A DNA stretch of 46,682 nucleotides from CANGYM01 sp044372405 (GTDB taxonomy: Bacteria > Pseudomonadota > Alphaproteobacteria > JAJTHO01 > CANGYM01): assembly GCA_044372405.1 (NCBI GenBank), contig JBILRW010000010.1, positions 1-46,682 of the forward strand, written 5' to 3'. This document shows, one piece after another, positions 24,197 through 32,107 of this stretch (the stretch's first letter is position 1; the number at the start of each line of letters is the position of its first letter). The notes under the pieces were generated by a model, which was given only the letters and a program-made list of their open reading frames with translations, did no database searches and was not told the DNA's origin. Made by a program: the position numbers and the translations under genes.

Positions 24197-25066
24197 ATGA
24201 AATTCATCTGTCAGATTAAGGTTAACCTGAATTTACATATACTATCAAAAAGACCTGACTTCCTTCATAACTTACAAAGTCTGGTGGTTTTTGTCAAGGG
24301 GGGGGACGTTGTTTTCTTTGAGCCGGCGGAAAGGGAAGGGCAGGGGGGGGCTCCCTCCCCCCTTGCGGGGGAGGGCTGGGGTGGGGGGCTGGTGGTGACG
24401 GGGCCCTTTGCCGACGCTGTCCCCACCGATGAAACCAACAGCATTGTGCGGGCGCACCGGGCGTTTGAACAGGCGGCGGGCTACCCCATACCGGGACGTT
24501 GGCATTTGGAAAAAACCGTGCCCGTGGGGGCGGGGCTGGGCAGTGCCTCTGCCAATGCCGCGGGGGCGTTGCGGCTGCTGCAAAAAATTCATTTTTTATC
24601 GGAAGAAAAATTATTAGATATCGGAAAATCCATAGGTTCGGATGTTTCCGTTTGTCTTTTGAATGAAAATGCTCTTATGGAAGGAACGGGAGATCGTCTA
24701 ACCCCCGCCCCGGATGTTGCGACGCTCCCCATGGTGATTGTTTTCCCTGGGGTTATGTTATCAACAAAAATGATGTTTAATCATTTTTATGATTTTCAAT
24801 CAAATTATTGCGATGAAATATCAATTCAAAACATGAAAGATATTTTGGCCACCCATAATGCCTTTGAACCGTTGGCTTGTCAGCAGGCCCCAGTTGTGGC
24901 CGAGGTTCTTTCGGCTTTGCGTGCGACGCCCGGCTGTACCTTGGCGCGTTTGTCCGGCAGCGGCAGTGCCTGTTTTGGTCTTTATGAAACACAGCAGGCC
25001 ACCGAGGCCGCCGCGCAGGATATTAAAAAACGTTTTCCTGATATGTGGGTGCGAGGGTATCCATAA
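24197..25066 (+). CDS. ispE: IspE, CDP-ME kinase with repeat-derived insertion
   Basis: GHMP kinase of the methylerythritol phosphate isoprenoid pathway, phosphorylating CDP-methylerythritol. The 289-residue protein has the ATP loop VPVGAGLGSASANAAGALR near 115, the GSDVSVCLL catalytic Asp region near 147 and SGSGSACFGLY near 253. The N-terminal substrate motif is unusual (CQIKVNLNLHI rather than PAKINLFLH). Between EPA and LVVTGPF about 20 residues (43-64) are inserted; they include SPLAGEGWGGG, the translation of a GC-rich palindromic repeat at 24353-24375. Much of the rest is more AT-rich than its neighbours. It starts 8 nt after the ubiH-like gene. Confidence 0.9.
   Translation: MKFICQIKVNLNLHILSKRPDFLHNLQSLVVFVKGGDVVFFEPAEREGQGGAPSPLAGEGWGGGLVVTGPFADAVPTDETNSIVRAHRAFEQAAGYPIPGRWHLEKTVPVGAGLGSASANAAGALRLLQKIHFLSEEKLLDIGKSIGSDVSVCLLNENALMEGTGDRLTPAPDVATLPMVIVFPGVMLSTKMMFNHFYDFQSNYCDEISIQNMKDILATHNAFEPLACQQAPVVAEVLSALRATPGCTLARLSGSGSACFGLYETQQATEAAAQDIKKRFPDMWVRGYP
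24353..24375. repeat. GC-rich palindromic repeat inside ispE
   Basis: CCCTCCCCC (24353-24361) pairs with GGGGGAGGG (24367-24375) across 5 nt, a 9-bp stem, followed by CTGGGGTGGGGGG. This pattern is known to me as a dispersed element of intergenic regions in many bacteria, whose readthrough gives the peptide SPLAGEGWGG. Here it lies in frame in ispE. Confidence 0.8.
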
Positions 25067-25070
25067 CTCT

Positions 25071-25156
25071 CGTCATCTAGCGCAGCGAAGCAATCCAGAA
25101 AGGCCCGCCACCAGAAAGGCTGGATTGCCACGCCTCCTGCGGAGGCTCGCAATGAC
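25071..25156 (+). repeat. Palindromic intergenic repeat, copy 2
   Basis: Arms GCAGCGAAGCAATCCAG and CTGGATTGCCACGCCTCCTG with the terminal GGCTCGCAATGAC. Same orientation as copy 3 and opposite to copy 1. The left end is degraded (CGTCATCTAGCG). It begins 4 nt after the ispE stop and could act as its terminator. About 117 nt separate it from the next gene. Confidence 0.85.
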
Positions 25157-25273
25157 CTTCCCGTAAATCCTGGTAAAGACTTTTTTGACAAAAATCATTA
25201 AAGTAATCGCAACTTTCCCTTGATACATTCATATTATTCTTATTGTTCTTTAATGGCTCACCCTTAAAAAATC

Positions 25274-26935
25274 ATGCCCCTGATCGATAAACTTTCAATG
25301 TTGCTTCGTCATCGCAGGGCGGGTCCCGTGGATTTGAAACGCCAGGGAAAAATCCGTTTTTTGCTGGATAAATCACCGCTTCCGTCATGGATTCGGGATA
25401 AAAAGATGGTGTTGCAGTATTGTAATTTTGCCTATGCCGATGCCTTTGAAACAACGCCAGAATTTATTATTGAAAAACAAATTTCTTTTTATATAGAAGA
25501 GAGCGATCCCCATGCCCTGGCCAAATCAGCGCTGGAGCGAGATACCGTTCAATCAACGACGGCCACGGTCATTGTGGGGGGAAAGCGTCGTTTGTACGAA
25601 ATTACGGAAATTCCCACGCTGGATGGAGAGGCCGTGGTGGGCTATGCCAGCGATTATACAGCCATTGAGGATTTACAAAGCTCGCTGGAGCGTCATATTC
25701 AGGCATCCCAAGATATTTATGAATTTTTGGGTGCAGCCGTGGCCATTTTTGGATCCGGGCGGACATTGCAATTTTATAATCATGCCTTTGTGCAAATGTG
25801 GAAACTTGAGGAAGAGTGGCTGTCCCAAGGACCCACGATAGGGGAATTTTTGGATCAGTTGCGCAAACGTCGTATGATCCCGGAATCCCTGGATTTTCAA
25901 AATACGCGCCGTGATTATATGGGGATGTTTACGTCCCTGCTGGAACCCAAACAGTCCCTGTGGCATTTGCTCGATGAACGGACCATCAAAATCACCATTG
26001 TTCCCCATCCCCTGGGGGGGTTGTTTTTTTCCTATGAAAACGTAACGGATCGTTTGGCGTTGGAGCGTAACTACAAATCCCTGCTCTCTGTTCACGAATC
26101 CGTGATGCAGGATTTGGAGGAAGGGCTGCTGATCTGGGGATCCGATGGTCGTATTCGGACAATGAATGAGGCCTGCCGAGAGTTTTTTTCGTTGGAAAAA
26201 AACCGGGATTTTTATGAAGGCATGCGCATGCATGATATCACGGAAATCCTTAAGCCTCTTTTGCTGCGGCGTTTACCGGTGCATCGCTGGTCAGCGTTTC
26301 AAAAACGTCTTCTGGGTGTTTTGATGCGTCCTCTTCAGCGTCGGGGTCTTTTTCGCCTTAACAATGGAATACTCTTGCGTTATACGTTTCGTCCCTTGCC
26401 GGACGGGGCGTTTTTGCTGTCTTTTTTAGAGTTTTCCCGGGCCTCAGAAATCCCATCTCCTGCAGGAGGGGTCACAAAAAAAGAGGCATCAGGCTCAGAA
26501 TCAAGGTCTGATTTTATGACAATGGCCTCGGTTCTGGGTATGATGGATGCTGTGATTCCTACCTTTCAGGGACAATTTCAGTATAAAGCGACATCCATTT
26601 CTCTCAGCAATACAGCGGGGCAGGATGTGATGTTGCCCCAAACGTTGTTTGAGGACACGTTAAAAACAGTGTTATCTCTCATTGCCTTATGCGTTAAGGC
26701 CAAGAGCGAGGTTGTCATGGCCCTTAAGCTGCTCAGAGGTTATGTCGTTTTGAATATTACCTTTACGCTTAGTAAAGAATCTTTTCACCTTTTGCCCCGA
26801 GATCTAACATCTTTGCCAGGGATTACCAGTTTGGTACGACAGTATAGCCAATATATTAAACTTGATGTAGAGTTGGCCGAGGGAGATGTTATGAAACTAT
26901 CTCTGGCTTTTTTCCCGAATCATCACCTGTCTTAA
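25274..26935 (+). CDS. Multi-PAS protein with degenerate histidine kinase end
   Basis: A soluble 553-residue protein with three PAS-like modules: about 25-130 (LPSWIRDKKMVLQYCNFAYA), about 140-275 (GAAVAIFGSGRTLQFYNHAF, ending in LGGLFFSYENVTDRLALER) and about 285-405 (LEEGLLIWGSDGRIRTMNEA). The pattern matches an alphaproteobacterial family of cytosolic sensor histidine kinases. Here the kinase part is decayed: no SHELRTPL-type H-box follows the third PAS, and the last 130 residues resemble an ATPase domain in order only, without N-, G1- or G2-boxes. It may be a pseudokinase scaffold, as DivL-like proteins can be, or a gene in decay. No transmembrane segment is present. Confidence 0.8.
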   Translation: MPLIDKLSMLLRHRRAGPVDLKRQGKIRFLLDKSPLPSWIRDKKMVLQYCNFAYADAFETTPEFIIEKQISFYIEESDPHALAKSALERDTVQSTTATVIVGGKRRLYEITEIPTLDGEAVVGYASDYTAIEDLQSSLERHIQASQDIYEFLGAAVAIFGSGRTLQFYNHAFVQMWKLEEEWLSQGPTIGEFLDQLRKRRMIPESLDFQNTRRDYMGMFTSLLEPKQSLWHLLDERTIKITIVPHPLGGLFFSYENVTDRLALERNYKSLLSVHESVMQDLEEGLLIWGSDGRIRTMNEACREFFSLEKNRDFYEGMRMHDITEILKPLLLRRLPVHRWSAFQKRLLGVLMRPLQRRGLFRLNNGILLRYTFRPLPDGAFLLSFLEFSRASEIPSPAGGVTKKEASGSESRSDFMTMASVLGMMDAVIPTFQGQFQYKATSISLSNTAGQDVMLPQTLFEDTLKTVLSLIALCVKAKSEVVMALKLLRGYVVLNITFTLSKESFHLLPRDLTSLPGITSLVRQYSQYIKLDVELAEGDVMKLSLAFFPNHHLS

Positions 26936-26964
26936 CCTGTTTCATTGTTATTGGCTTTTAAGTT

Positions 26965-27378
26965 ATGTCCCGTATTCTTATCGTGCGTGCCACGTTTTAT
27001 CCTGATATTGCCGATCTTTTGCTGAAAGGCGCGGTGTTTGTTTTAGAGGAAAAACACGCCAATTACAGCGTTTTGGATGTTCCCGGGGCGCTGGAACTTC
27101 CCCAGGCCATTGCGGGGGCCCGTTCGGCCTTTGATGGATGTATTGCTTTGGGGGCGGTCATTCGGGGGGAAACCAGCCATTATGATGTGGTTTGCCAAAC
27201 CAGTGCTTATGGGCTGATGACGCTCGCTCTCTCCAAAAATATGATTATTATCAATGGTATTTTGACAGCGGAAAATCGGGAACAGGCCATCGTGCGTGCC
27301 GATCCCGCGCAAAAAAACAAAGGGGGCTATGCCGCTGCGGCCTGTTTAACGATGATTGATAAAAGGGACGCAGCATGA
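26965..27378 (+). CDS. ribH: Lumazine synthase RibH
   Basis: RibH joins the RibD/RibG pathway product with dihydroxybutanone phosphate to give 6,7-dimethyl-8-ribityllumazine. The 137 residues are at the short end of the family. Seen are VPGALELPQAI (about 38-48), FDGCIALGAVIRGETSHYDVV with the catalytic His, and NGILTAENREQAIVRA. The C-terminus KGGYAAAACLTMI is normal. It is separate from ribD. Its stop overlaps the maeB ATG (ATGA), which would couple flavin and malic enzyme expression, an unusual partnership. Confidence 0.95.
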   Translation: MSRILIVRATFYPDIADLLLKGAVFVLEEKHANYSVLDVPGALELPQAIAGARSAFDGCIALGAVIRGETSHYDVVCQTSAYGLMTLALSKNMIIINGILTAENREQAIVRADPAQKNKGGYAAAACLTMIDKRDAA

Positions 27379-29639
27379 GTAAATTTGACGATGCCGCCCT
27401 GAATTATCACGAATTTCCCAAGCCTGGGAAGCTGGAGACCAAGCCCACAAAAAGCCTGAGCAATCAGCGGGATTTGGCCCTGGCGTATTCCCCGGGGGTG
27501 GCGGCCCCGTGTCGGGCCATTGTGGTGGATGAAGAGGCGATTTTTCGCTATACCAATCGCCCCAATCTGGTGGCGGTTATCAGTAACGGCACAGCGGTTT
27601 TGGGCCTGGGCAATATTGGCGCCAAAGCGGCCAAACCCGTCATGGAGGGCAAAGCCGTTCTGTTTAAAAAATTCGCCAATATAGATTGTTTTGACATCGA
27701 AATTGATGAACAAGATCCGGGCAAACTCATTGATATTGTGGCTTCCTTAGCCCCCACCTTTGGGGGAATTAATCTGGAGGATATTAAGGCCCCCGATTGC
27801 TTTCTGGTGGAACAGGCCCTGGCGGCCCGCCTGGATATTCCCGTGTTTCACGACGATCAGCACGGCACAGCCATTATTGTGGCGGCGGCGTTGATGAATG
27901 CGACGGAAGTTGCTGGAAAAACCCTAGAAAATGTTAAAATCACGACATCGGGCGGGGGTGCCGCGGCGCTGGCGTGTCTCGATATGCTGGTCAAGCTGGG
28001 GGTCTCCCGGGACAATATTATTGTCACGGATTTGCACGGTGTTGTGTATCGGGGCCGTGAGGAGGGCATGAATCCGTTCCTAAGCAAATTTGCCTCTGGC
28101 ACAGCGGCCCGAACCCTGGAAGAGGCCCTGGTGGGGGCGGATATTTTCCTTGGACTTAGTGCCCCCAACGTGGTGAAGCCCGAATGGCTGAAGGCCATGA
28201 ATAAAAACCCCATCGTCTTTGCCCTGGCGAATCCCGATCCTGAGATTCTGCCGGAACTCACCAAAGCCGCCCGTCCCGATGCCATTATTGCCACAGGGCG
28301 GTCTGATTATCCCAATCAGGTCAATAACGTTTTGTGTTTTCCCTATATTTTCCGTGGGGCCCTGGATGTGGGGGCCACGTGTATTAACGATGCCATGAAA
28401 ATTGCCTGTGTGAAGGCCATTGCGGATTTGGCCAAAGCAGAGCCCTCTGAGGTTGTGGCCCGCGCCTATAACAGTGCCGAATCCATGATTTTCGGGCGGG
28501 ATTATTTGATTCCCAAGCCCTTTGATCCCCGTTTGTATGTCCATATCACGGCGGCGGTGGCCCGGGCCGCCATGGATTCGGGGGTGGCGAAGAGGCCGCT
28601 TAGGGATGTGAAGGCGTATATTGAGGGGCTGAATCAATTTGTGATTCGCTCAGGACTCCTGATGCGGCCCGTATTTGAGCGGGCGCGGGGCAGTGGCAAA
28701 CGCATTGTCTTTGCCGAAGGGGATGATGACCGCGTGCTGCGCGCCGGTCAGATTTTGGTGGATGAGGCCCTGGCGCGTCCTGTTTTCATCGGGGATCCGG
28801 CTGTGATTGCGGCGCGGTTGGAGCAGTTGGGCCTGAAAATTCAGCCCGGTACCCATTGTGATGTCATGGACCCCCACCATAATCCCGATTATGAAAACCA
28901 TTGGCGCCTGTATCATAAAATTACCGCTCGTCATGGGGTATCACCGGATAAGGCCCAGTTTATTGTGGGCACGGATACAACGGTGCTGGCGGCCCTGATG
29001 GTCAAAGGTGGCCAGGCCGATGCCATGTTGTGCGGGATTCGGGGATCGTATCAGGAAAGTTTAAAGCACATTAACCGCATCATTGGCTTAAAACCGGGTG
29101 TGAAGCGTTGTTCGGCGTTGTCCATTTTGATTTTGCCCCGGGGAGTTTATTTTTTCTCGGATACCTATGTCAATCCGGATCCCACGGCGGAGGACCTGGT
29201 GGATGTCATTTTTCTGGGGGCGGATCAGATTCGGCGTTTTGGGCTCCAGCCCAAGGTGGCCTTGCTCTCCCATTCCAATTTTGGCAGCAGCAAGTTGCCG
29301 TCGGCCAGAAAAATGGCCCGCGTTCGAGAATTGTTGCTGGCGCGGGATCCGTCTTTTCCTGTTGAGGGGGAAATGCACGCCGATGCCGCCCTGGATACCA
29401 TTGTAAGGGACCGCGTTTTCCCCGATGCGGCGTTTGTGGGGGAGGCCAATTTTCTGGTGATGCCTTCCCTGGATGCCGCCAACATTGCCTATACCATGAC
29501 CAAGGTTTTGGGGGAGGGTTTGCCCATCGGGCCGTTGTTGCTGGGGGTGGATCGTCCGGCCTATGTGGCGACGCCCTCCATTACGGCGCGGGGTCTTGTG
29601 AACATGGCGGCCATTGCGGTTGTCGATGCGAAAGGGTAG
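27375..29639 (+). CDS. maeB: NADP-malic enzyme with C-terminal phosphotransacetylase domain
   Basis: MaeB decarboxylates malate to pyruvate, making NADPH. The 754-residue protein has the malic enzyme domain (about 1-420) with SPGVAAPCRAI, the LGLGNIGAKAAKPVMEGK loop, HDDQHGTA (catalytic region) and the NAD(P)-binding TSGGGAAALACLDML. From about 430 a phosphotransacetylase-like domain follows (RIVFAEGDDDRVLRAGQIL, and LLSHSNFGSSK), which in this family is generally regulatory rather than enzymatic. The length is exactly that of the fused type. It overlaps ribH by 4 nt and is 6 nt from mgtE. Confidence 0.97.
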   Translation: MSKFDDAALNYHEFPKPGKLETKPTKSLSNQRDLALAYSPGVAAPCRAIVVDEEAIFRYTNRPNLVAVISNGTAVLGLGNIGAKAAKPVMEGKAVLFKKFANIDCFDIEIDEQDPGKLIDIVASLAPTFGGINLEDIKAPDCFLVEQALAARLDIPVFHDDQHGTAIIVAAALMNATEVAGKTLENVKITTSGGGAAALACLDMLVKLGVSRDNIIVTDLHGVVYRGREEGMNPFLSKFASGTAARTLEEALVGADIFLGLSAPNVVKPEWLKAMNKNPIVFALANPDPEILPELTKAARPDAIIATGRSDYPNQVNNVLCFPYIFRGALDVGATCINDAMKIACVKAIADLAKAEPSEVVARAYNSAESMIFGRDYLIPKPFDPRLYVHITAAVARAAMDSGVAKRPLRDVKAYIEGLNQFVIRSGLLMRPVFERARGSGKRIVFAEGDDDRVLRAGQILVDEALARPVFIGDPAVIAARLEQLGLKIQPGTHCDVMDPHHNPDYENHWRLYHKITARHGVSPDKAQFIVGTDTTVLAALMVKGGQADAMLCGIRGSYQESLKHINRIIGLKPGVKRCSALSILILPRGVYFFSDTYVNPDPTAEDLVDVIFLGADQIRRFGLQPKVALLSHSNFGSSKLPSARKMARVRELLLARDPSFPVEGEMHADAALDTIVRDRVFPDAAFVGEANFLVMPSLDAANIAYTMTKVLGEGLPIGPLLLGVDRPAYVATPSITARGLVNMAAIAVVDAKG

Positions 29640-29645
29640 GGGGTC

Positions 29646-30998
29646 ATGGCCGATGAGCGCGAATGGACCCCGGAGGACTTATCGGCTCTGCTGGCATCAG
29701 AGACGTTGGACAATCGTGTCGCGCTGCCGGCAGCCCTAAGAACCCTGCACCCGGCGGATGCGGCGGAGTGGATTCATACCCTCAGCGATGAAGATCAGCG
29801 GGATGTGGCGTGCCGCTTGGATGCCGATACCCTGTCGGATATTTTGACGTATTTAAACGAACGGTCCCGGGAAATTATTATTCCGGACTTGGAAGAAAAA
29901 ACCCTCACCGAAGCCTTTCGTCAAATGGACACTGACGATGCGGTGCAGATTATTGAGGCGTTCCGGCCCGAGGATAAAGAACAGCTCCTTTCGGCTTTGC
30001 CGTCCCAAGAGCGGGTGATTTTGGAAGAATCGTTGGTTTATCCCGAGGAATCCGCGGGACGATTGATGCAGCGGGATTGCGTTGTGGCGCCGGAACACTG
30101 GGATGTGGGCCAGATGATTGATTACGTCCGCAGCCAGCGGAATTTGCCCGATGATTTTTATGATATTTTTATTGTGGATGCCAAAAATCGCCCGCTGGGC
30201 GTGTTGCCGTTATCGCGGTTGATTCGGTCACGGCGCAGTCAGGCCCTCTCTGAGTTAATGGAAACCCAGCTGCACACCATTGCCGCCGAGGAGGACCAGG
30301 AAAACGTGGCGTTTTTGTTTCGGAAATATGGTTTGGTGTCTGCCCCTGTGGTCAACAAAAGTGGTCATATTCTGGGCATGATCACCGTGGATGACGTGGT
30401 GCATATCATTGATCGGGAAATTGAGGAGGATTTTTTGCGCCTGGCGGGGGTATCCTCCAGCGGGCAAGTGTATAAGGCTGCCTGGCGCTCGGCATTGGGC
30501 CGCTTTCAGTGGTTGTTTGTGAATTTGTTGACGGCCATTCTGGCGTCCTTGGTCATTGCCCAGTTTGAGGGTTCTATTAACAGCCTGGTGGCCCTGGCCG
30601 TGTTGATGCCCATTGTTGCGTCCATGGGCGGGAATTCCGGGACGCAAACCCTGACCATTATCGTTCGCGCCCTGGCCATGCGGCATATTGGGAATGAAAA
30701 CCGCCTGAAAGTGGTAAGCAAGGAAATCATGACGGGTTTGCTGCTGGGCACGCTCTTTGCGGTGCTGAGTGGTGTTGTGACGTATTTATGGTTTCACAAC
30801 GCCAAGTTGGGGATTGTGATGGCGGCGGCCATGCTGGTGAATTTGCTGGCGGCCAGCGCGGCGGGGGCCCTGATCCCGCTGAGTTTGAAAAAGCTGGGTT
30901 TGGATCCGGCGTTATCCTCAACCGTTTTCTTAACCACAGTAACCGATGTTATTGGGTTTTTTGCCTTTTTGGGGTTGGCGAGCGCGTTTTTGGTTTAG
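29646..30998 (+). CDS. mgtE: Magnesium transporter MgtE
   Basis: MgtE is a Mg2+-gated magnesium channel of the inner membrane. The 450 residues comprise the superhelical N-domain (about 1-130, HPADAAEWIHTLSDEDQ), a tandem CBS domain (about 135-255, MQRDCVVAPEHWDVGQMIDYV and ITVDDVVHIID) and five membrane helices (about 285-450). The helices contain the conserved VLMPIVASMGGNSGTQT and AAASAAGALIPL patterns of the pore. All family parts are complete. It starts 6 nt after maeB. The gene-free region with two large hairpins follows. Confidence 0.96.
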   Translation: MADEREWTPEDLSALLASETLDNRVALPAALRTLHPADAAEWIHTLSDEDQRDVACRLDADTLSDILTYLNERSREIIIPDLEEKTLTEAFRQMDTDDAVQIIEAFRPEDKEQLLSALPSQERVILEESLVYPEESAGRLMQRDCVVAPEHWDVGQMIDYVRSQRNLPDDFYDIFIVDAKNRPLGVLPLSRLIRSRRSQALSELMETQLHTIAAEEDQENVAFLFRKYGLVSAPVVNKSGHILGMITVDDVVHIIDREIEEDFLRLAGVSSSGQVYKAAWRSALGRFQWLFVNLLTAILASLVIAQFEGSINSLVALAVLMPIVASMGGNSGTQTLTIIVRALAMRHIGNENRLKVVSKEIMTGLLLGTLFAVLSGVVTYLWFHNAKLGIVMAAAMLVNLLAASAAGALIPLSLKKLGLDPALSSTVFLTTVTDVIGFFAFLGLASAFLV

Positions 30999-31028
30999 GG
31001 GTTTTATGTTTGCTCTCCTTTTGGGGTC

Positions 31029-31187
31029 GGAAAAGGCGTGGTGGGGCAGCAGGGTTTGTCCTCCAGGTCCAGGGCGAGACGCCAAAAAAGTTGCGTAGCA
31101 AAGCCCCGAAGGGGCGGTCTTTTTTGGTGCGAGGCGAAGCGTACCCTTGAGCTGGGGGACAAATTCTGCTGGGTGGGAGCCTTTTCC
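31029..31187. repeat. Long structured inverted repeat, element 1
   Basis: The outer 9-bp stem (31029-31037/31179-31187) is followed inward by a 20-position stem, 31047-31066 with 31152-31171, in which 17 pairs are Watson-Crick and three are wobble. Further in, CCAAAAAAG (31082-31090) pairs with CTTTTTTGG (31119-31127). The centre holds two small hairpins: TTGC-GTA-GCAA (31091-31101) and GCCCC-GAA-GGGGC (31103-31115). The total is about 159 nt. A transcript from either strand would form a rod with a two-hairpin head. It lies 31 nt after mgtE and may end its transcript. Whether it is a repeat, an ncRNA or a terminator complex is open. Confidence 0.6.
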
Positions 31188-31218
31188 TTGGGGGCCGAAC
31201 GCGGCTCCCGCCCCCACA

Positions 31219-31339
31219 TTTTTCTTTTTAACTCAAGGGGTCCACTGCGTCGATCCGGAAAAAATCATCCTCGCGCCGCCCTCTTCGAGGCCGCCGCTGC
31301 GGTATTTTTTCCGTCTTGCCCCTTGATTCAAAAAGAAAA
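31219..31339. repeat. Long structured inverted repeat, element 2
   Basis: Adjacent to element 1 and built similarly: TTTTCTTTTT (31220-31229) pairs with AAAAAGAAAA (31330-31339), CAAGGGG (31234-31240) with CCCCTTG (31319-31325), CGGAAAAAAT (31256-31265) with ATTTTTTCCG (31304-31313), and CCTCG (31269-31273) with CGAGG (31286-31290) in the head. Both elements place an A6/T6 stem below a GC-rich head. Sequence identity between them is low. The 369-nt gap 30999-31367 holds nothing else that I can support. Confidence 0.55.
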
Positions 31340-31367
31340 CCGTCCCACCCCGCAGCGTAAAGTCTTG

Positions 31368-31676
31368 TCACTTGGATATGGGAGATTCAAAGGTGGGACC
31401 AATTTTGCCGGGAATGACTTCAATATGTTCCCAAACACGGCCGATGACGTAGGGTTCCATCGTCAACCAGTCATCCACGGCCTCTCTGGAGGGCATATCC
31501 ACGATCATGACAGAGCCGCACATATGGCCATTTTCATTGAGCATAGCGACGCCATAAAGTTGTTGTCCCTTTCTCTTTGCATCATCGCTAAGGGCGATGT
31601 GGGCTTCGCGCGCAGCCATTCTTCGGGCTAAAGCCTCGGGATCCTGATAATCTCTGGCAATGATGATAAAGTGCAT
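31368..31676 (-). CDS. YciI-family protein
   Basis: A 102-residue protein of the YCII superfamily, a ferredoxin-like fold: MHFIIIARDY, then REAHIALSDDAKRKGQQLYGVAML, GSVMIVDMPSREAVDDWLTMEPYV and the C-terminal WEHIEVIPGKIGP. The conserved His of the AHI segment and Asp of SREAVDDW match the putative active site of the family. Function is unknown; relatives include chloromuconolactone dehalogenase-like enzymes. It is the last gene of a minus-strand run dnaJ, lolC, lolD, pyrB, DUF2442, and is 58 nt downstream of the DUF2442 gene. Confidence 0.88.
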   Translation of the reverse strand: MHFIIIARDYQDPEALARRMAAREAHIALSDDAKRKGQQLYGVAMLNENGHMCGSVMIVDMPSREAVDDWLTMEPYVIGRVWEHIEVIPGKIGPTFESPISK

Positions 31677-31734
31677 AATTGTTTTTGTTGAAGATTTTGT
31701 AGATCACTCTGAGGTTGATAGAAGTGCCTTGGCA

Positions 31735-32064
31735 TTACGCCAAATTCCAAACACCCTCCCGCGCAAGGGCATCGTGCATGGCATCGGGGGCCAAATCCAC
31801 GCCGCAATTCCATGTGACAACCCCCAGATGCAGGTGAACCGTGGAGAACATGGCGTTATCCCCCAAAGCCGAAAACACCCCGGCATTGTGGGCTGTAACG
31901 CGTTTGGAAAGATCCACAATCCCGCTGATCCCGTCATTAAAGGTCACGTGCAGGCGGTAATTGTCCAAAAGAGAGACTTTGGCCACACGCCACGGCGCCA
32001 CAGGACGAAGGGGCGGGACTATGTTAACGGCGGTATGGGGAGAGGCATTTGGTTCTGTGTGCAT
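31735..32064 (-). CDS. DUF2442-domain protein
   Basis: A 109-residue protein. The core WRVAKVSLLDNYRLHVTFNDGISGIVDLSKRV is the DUF2442 pattern, followed by HNAGVFSALGDNAMFSTVHLHLGVVTWNCGVDLAPDAMHDA. The family often occurs beside a DUF4160 partner in what look like toxin-antitoxin-like or accessory pairs; no DUF4160 gene is visible here. I start it at the ATG at 32064; the longer frame to 32211 overlaps pyrB and reads unlike a protein. The start is 43 nt after the pyrB stop, so it is probably co-transcribed. Confidence 0.8.
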   Translation of the reverse strand: MHTEPNASPHTAVNIVPPLRPVAPWRVAKVSLLDNYRLHVTFNDGISGIVDLSKRVTAHNAGVFSALGDNAMFSTVHLHLGVVTWNCGVDLAPDAMHDALAREGVWNLA

Positions 32065-32107
32065 AATTCCCAATGTCCAATAAAAATTCTCTAAAAACAA
32101 CGGATTT

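Noticed and set aside
25181..25240. Sigma70 promoter of the PAS gene around TTGACA at 25185
   Set aside because: No -10 hexamer at proper distance could be found, so I do not list it as a feature.
30999..31367. 6S RNA, RNase P, SRP or tmRNA gene
   Set aside because: I could not find the conserved motifs of any of these RNAs on either strand.
30930..31631. Overlapping open frames on both strands across the hairpin region (e.g. 30930-31217 minus and 31038-31631 plus)
   Set aside because: They overlap each other, mgtE or yciI, lack ribosome sites and read as translated hairpin DNA rather than as proteins.
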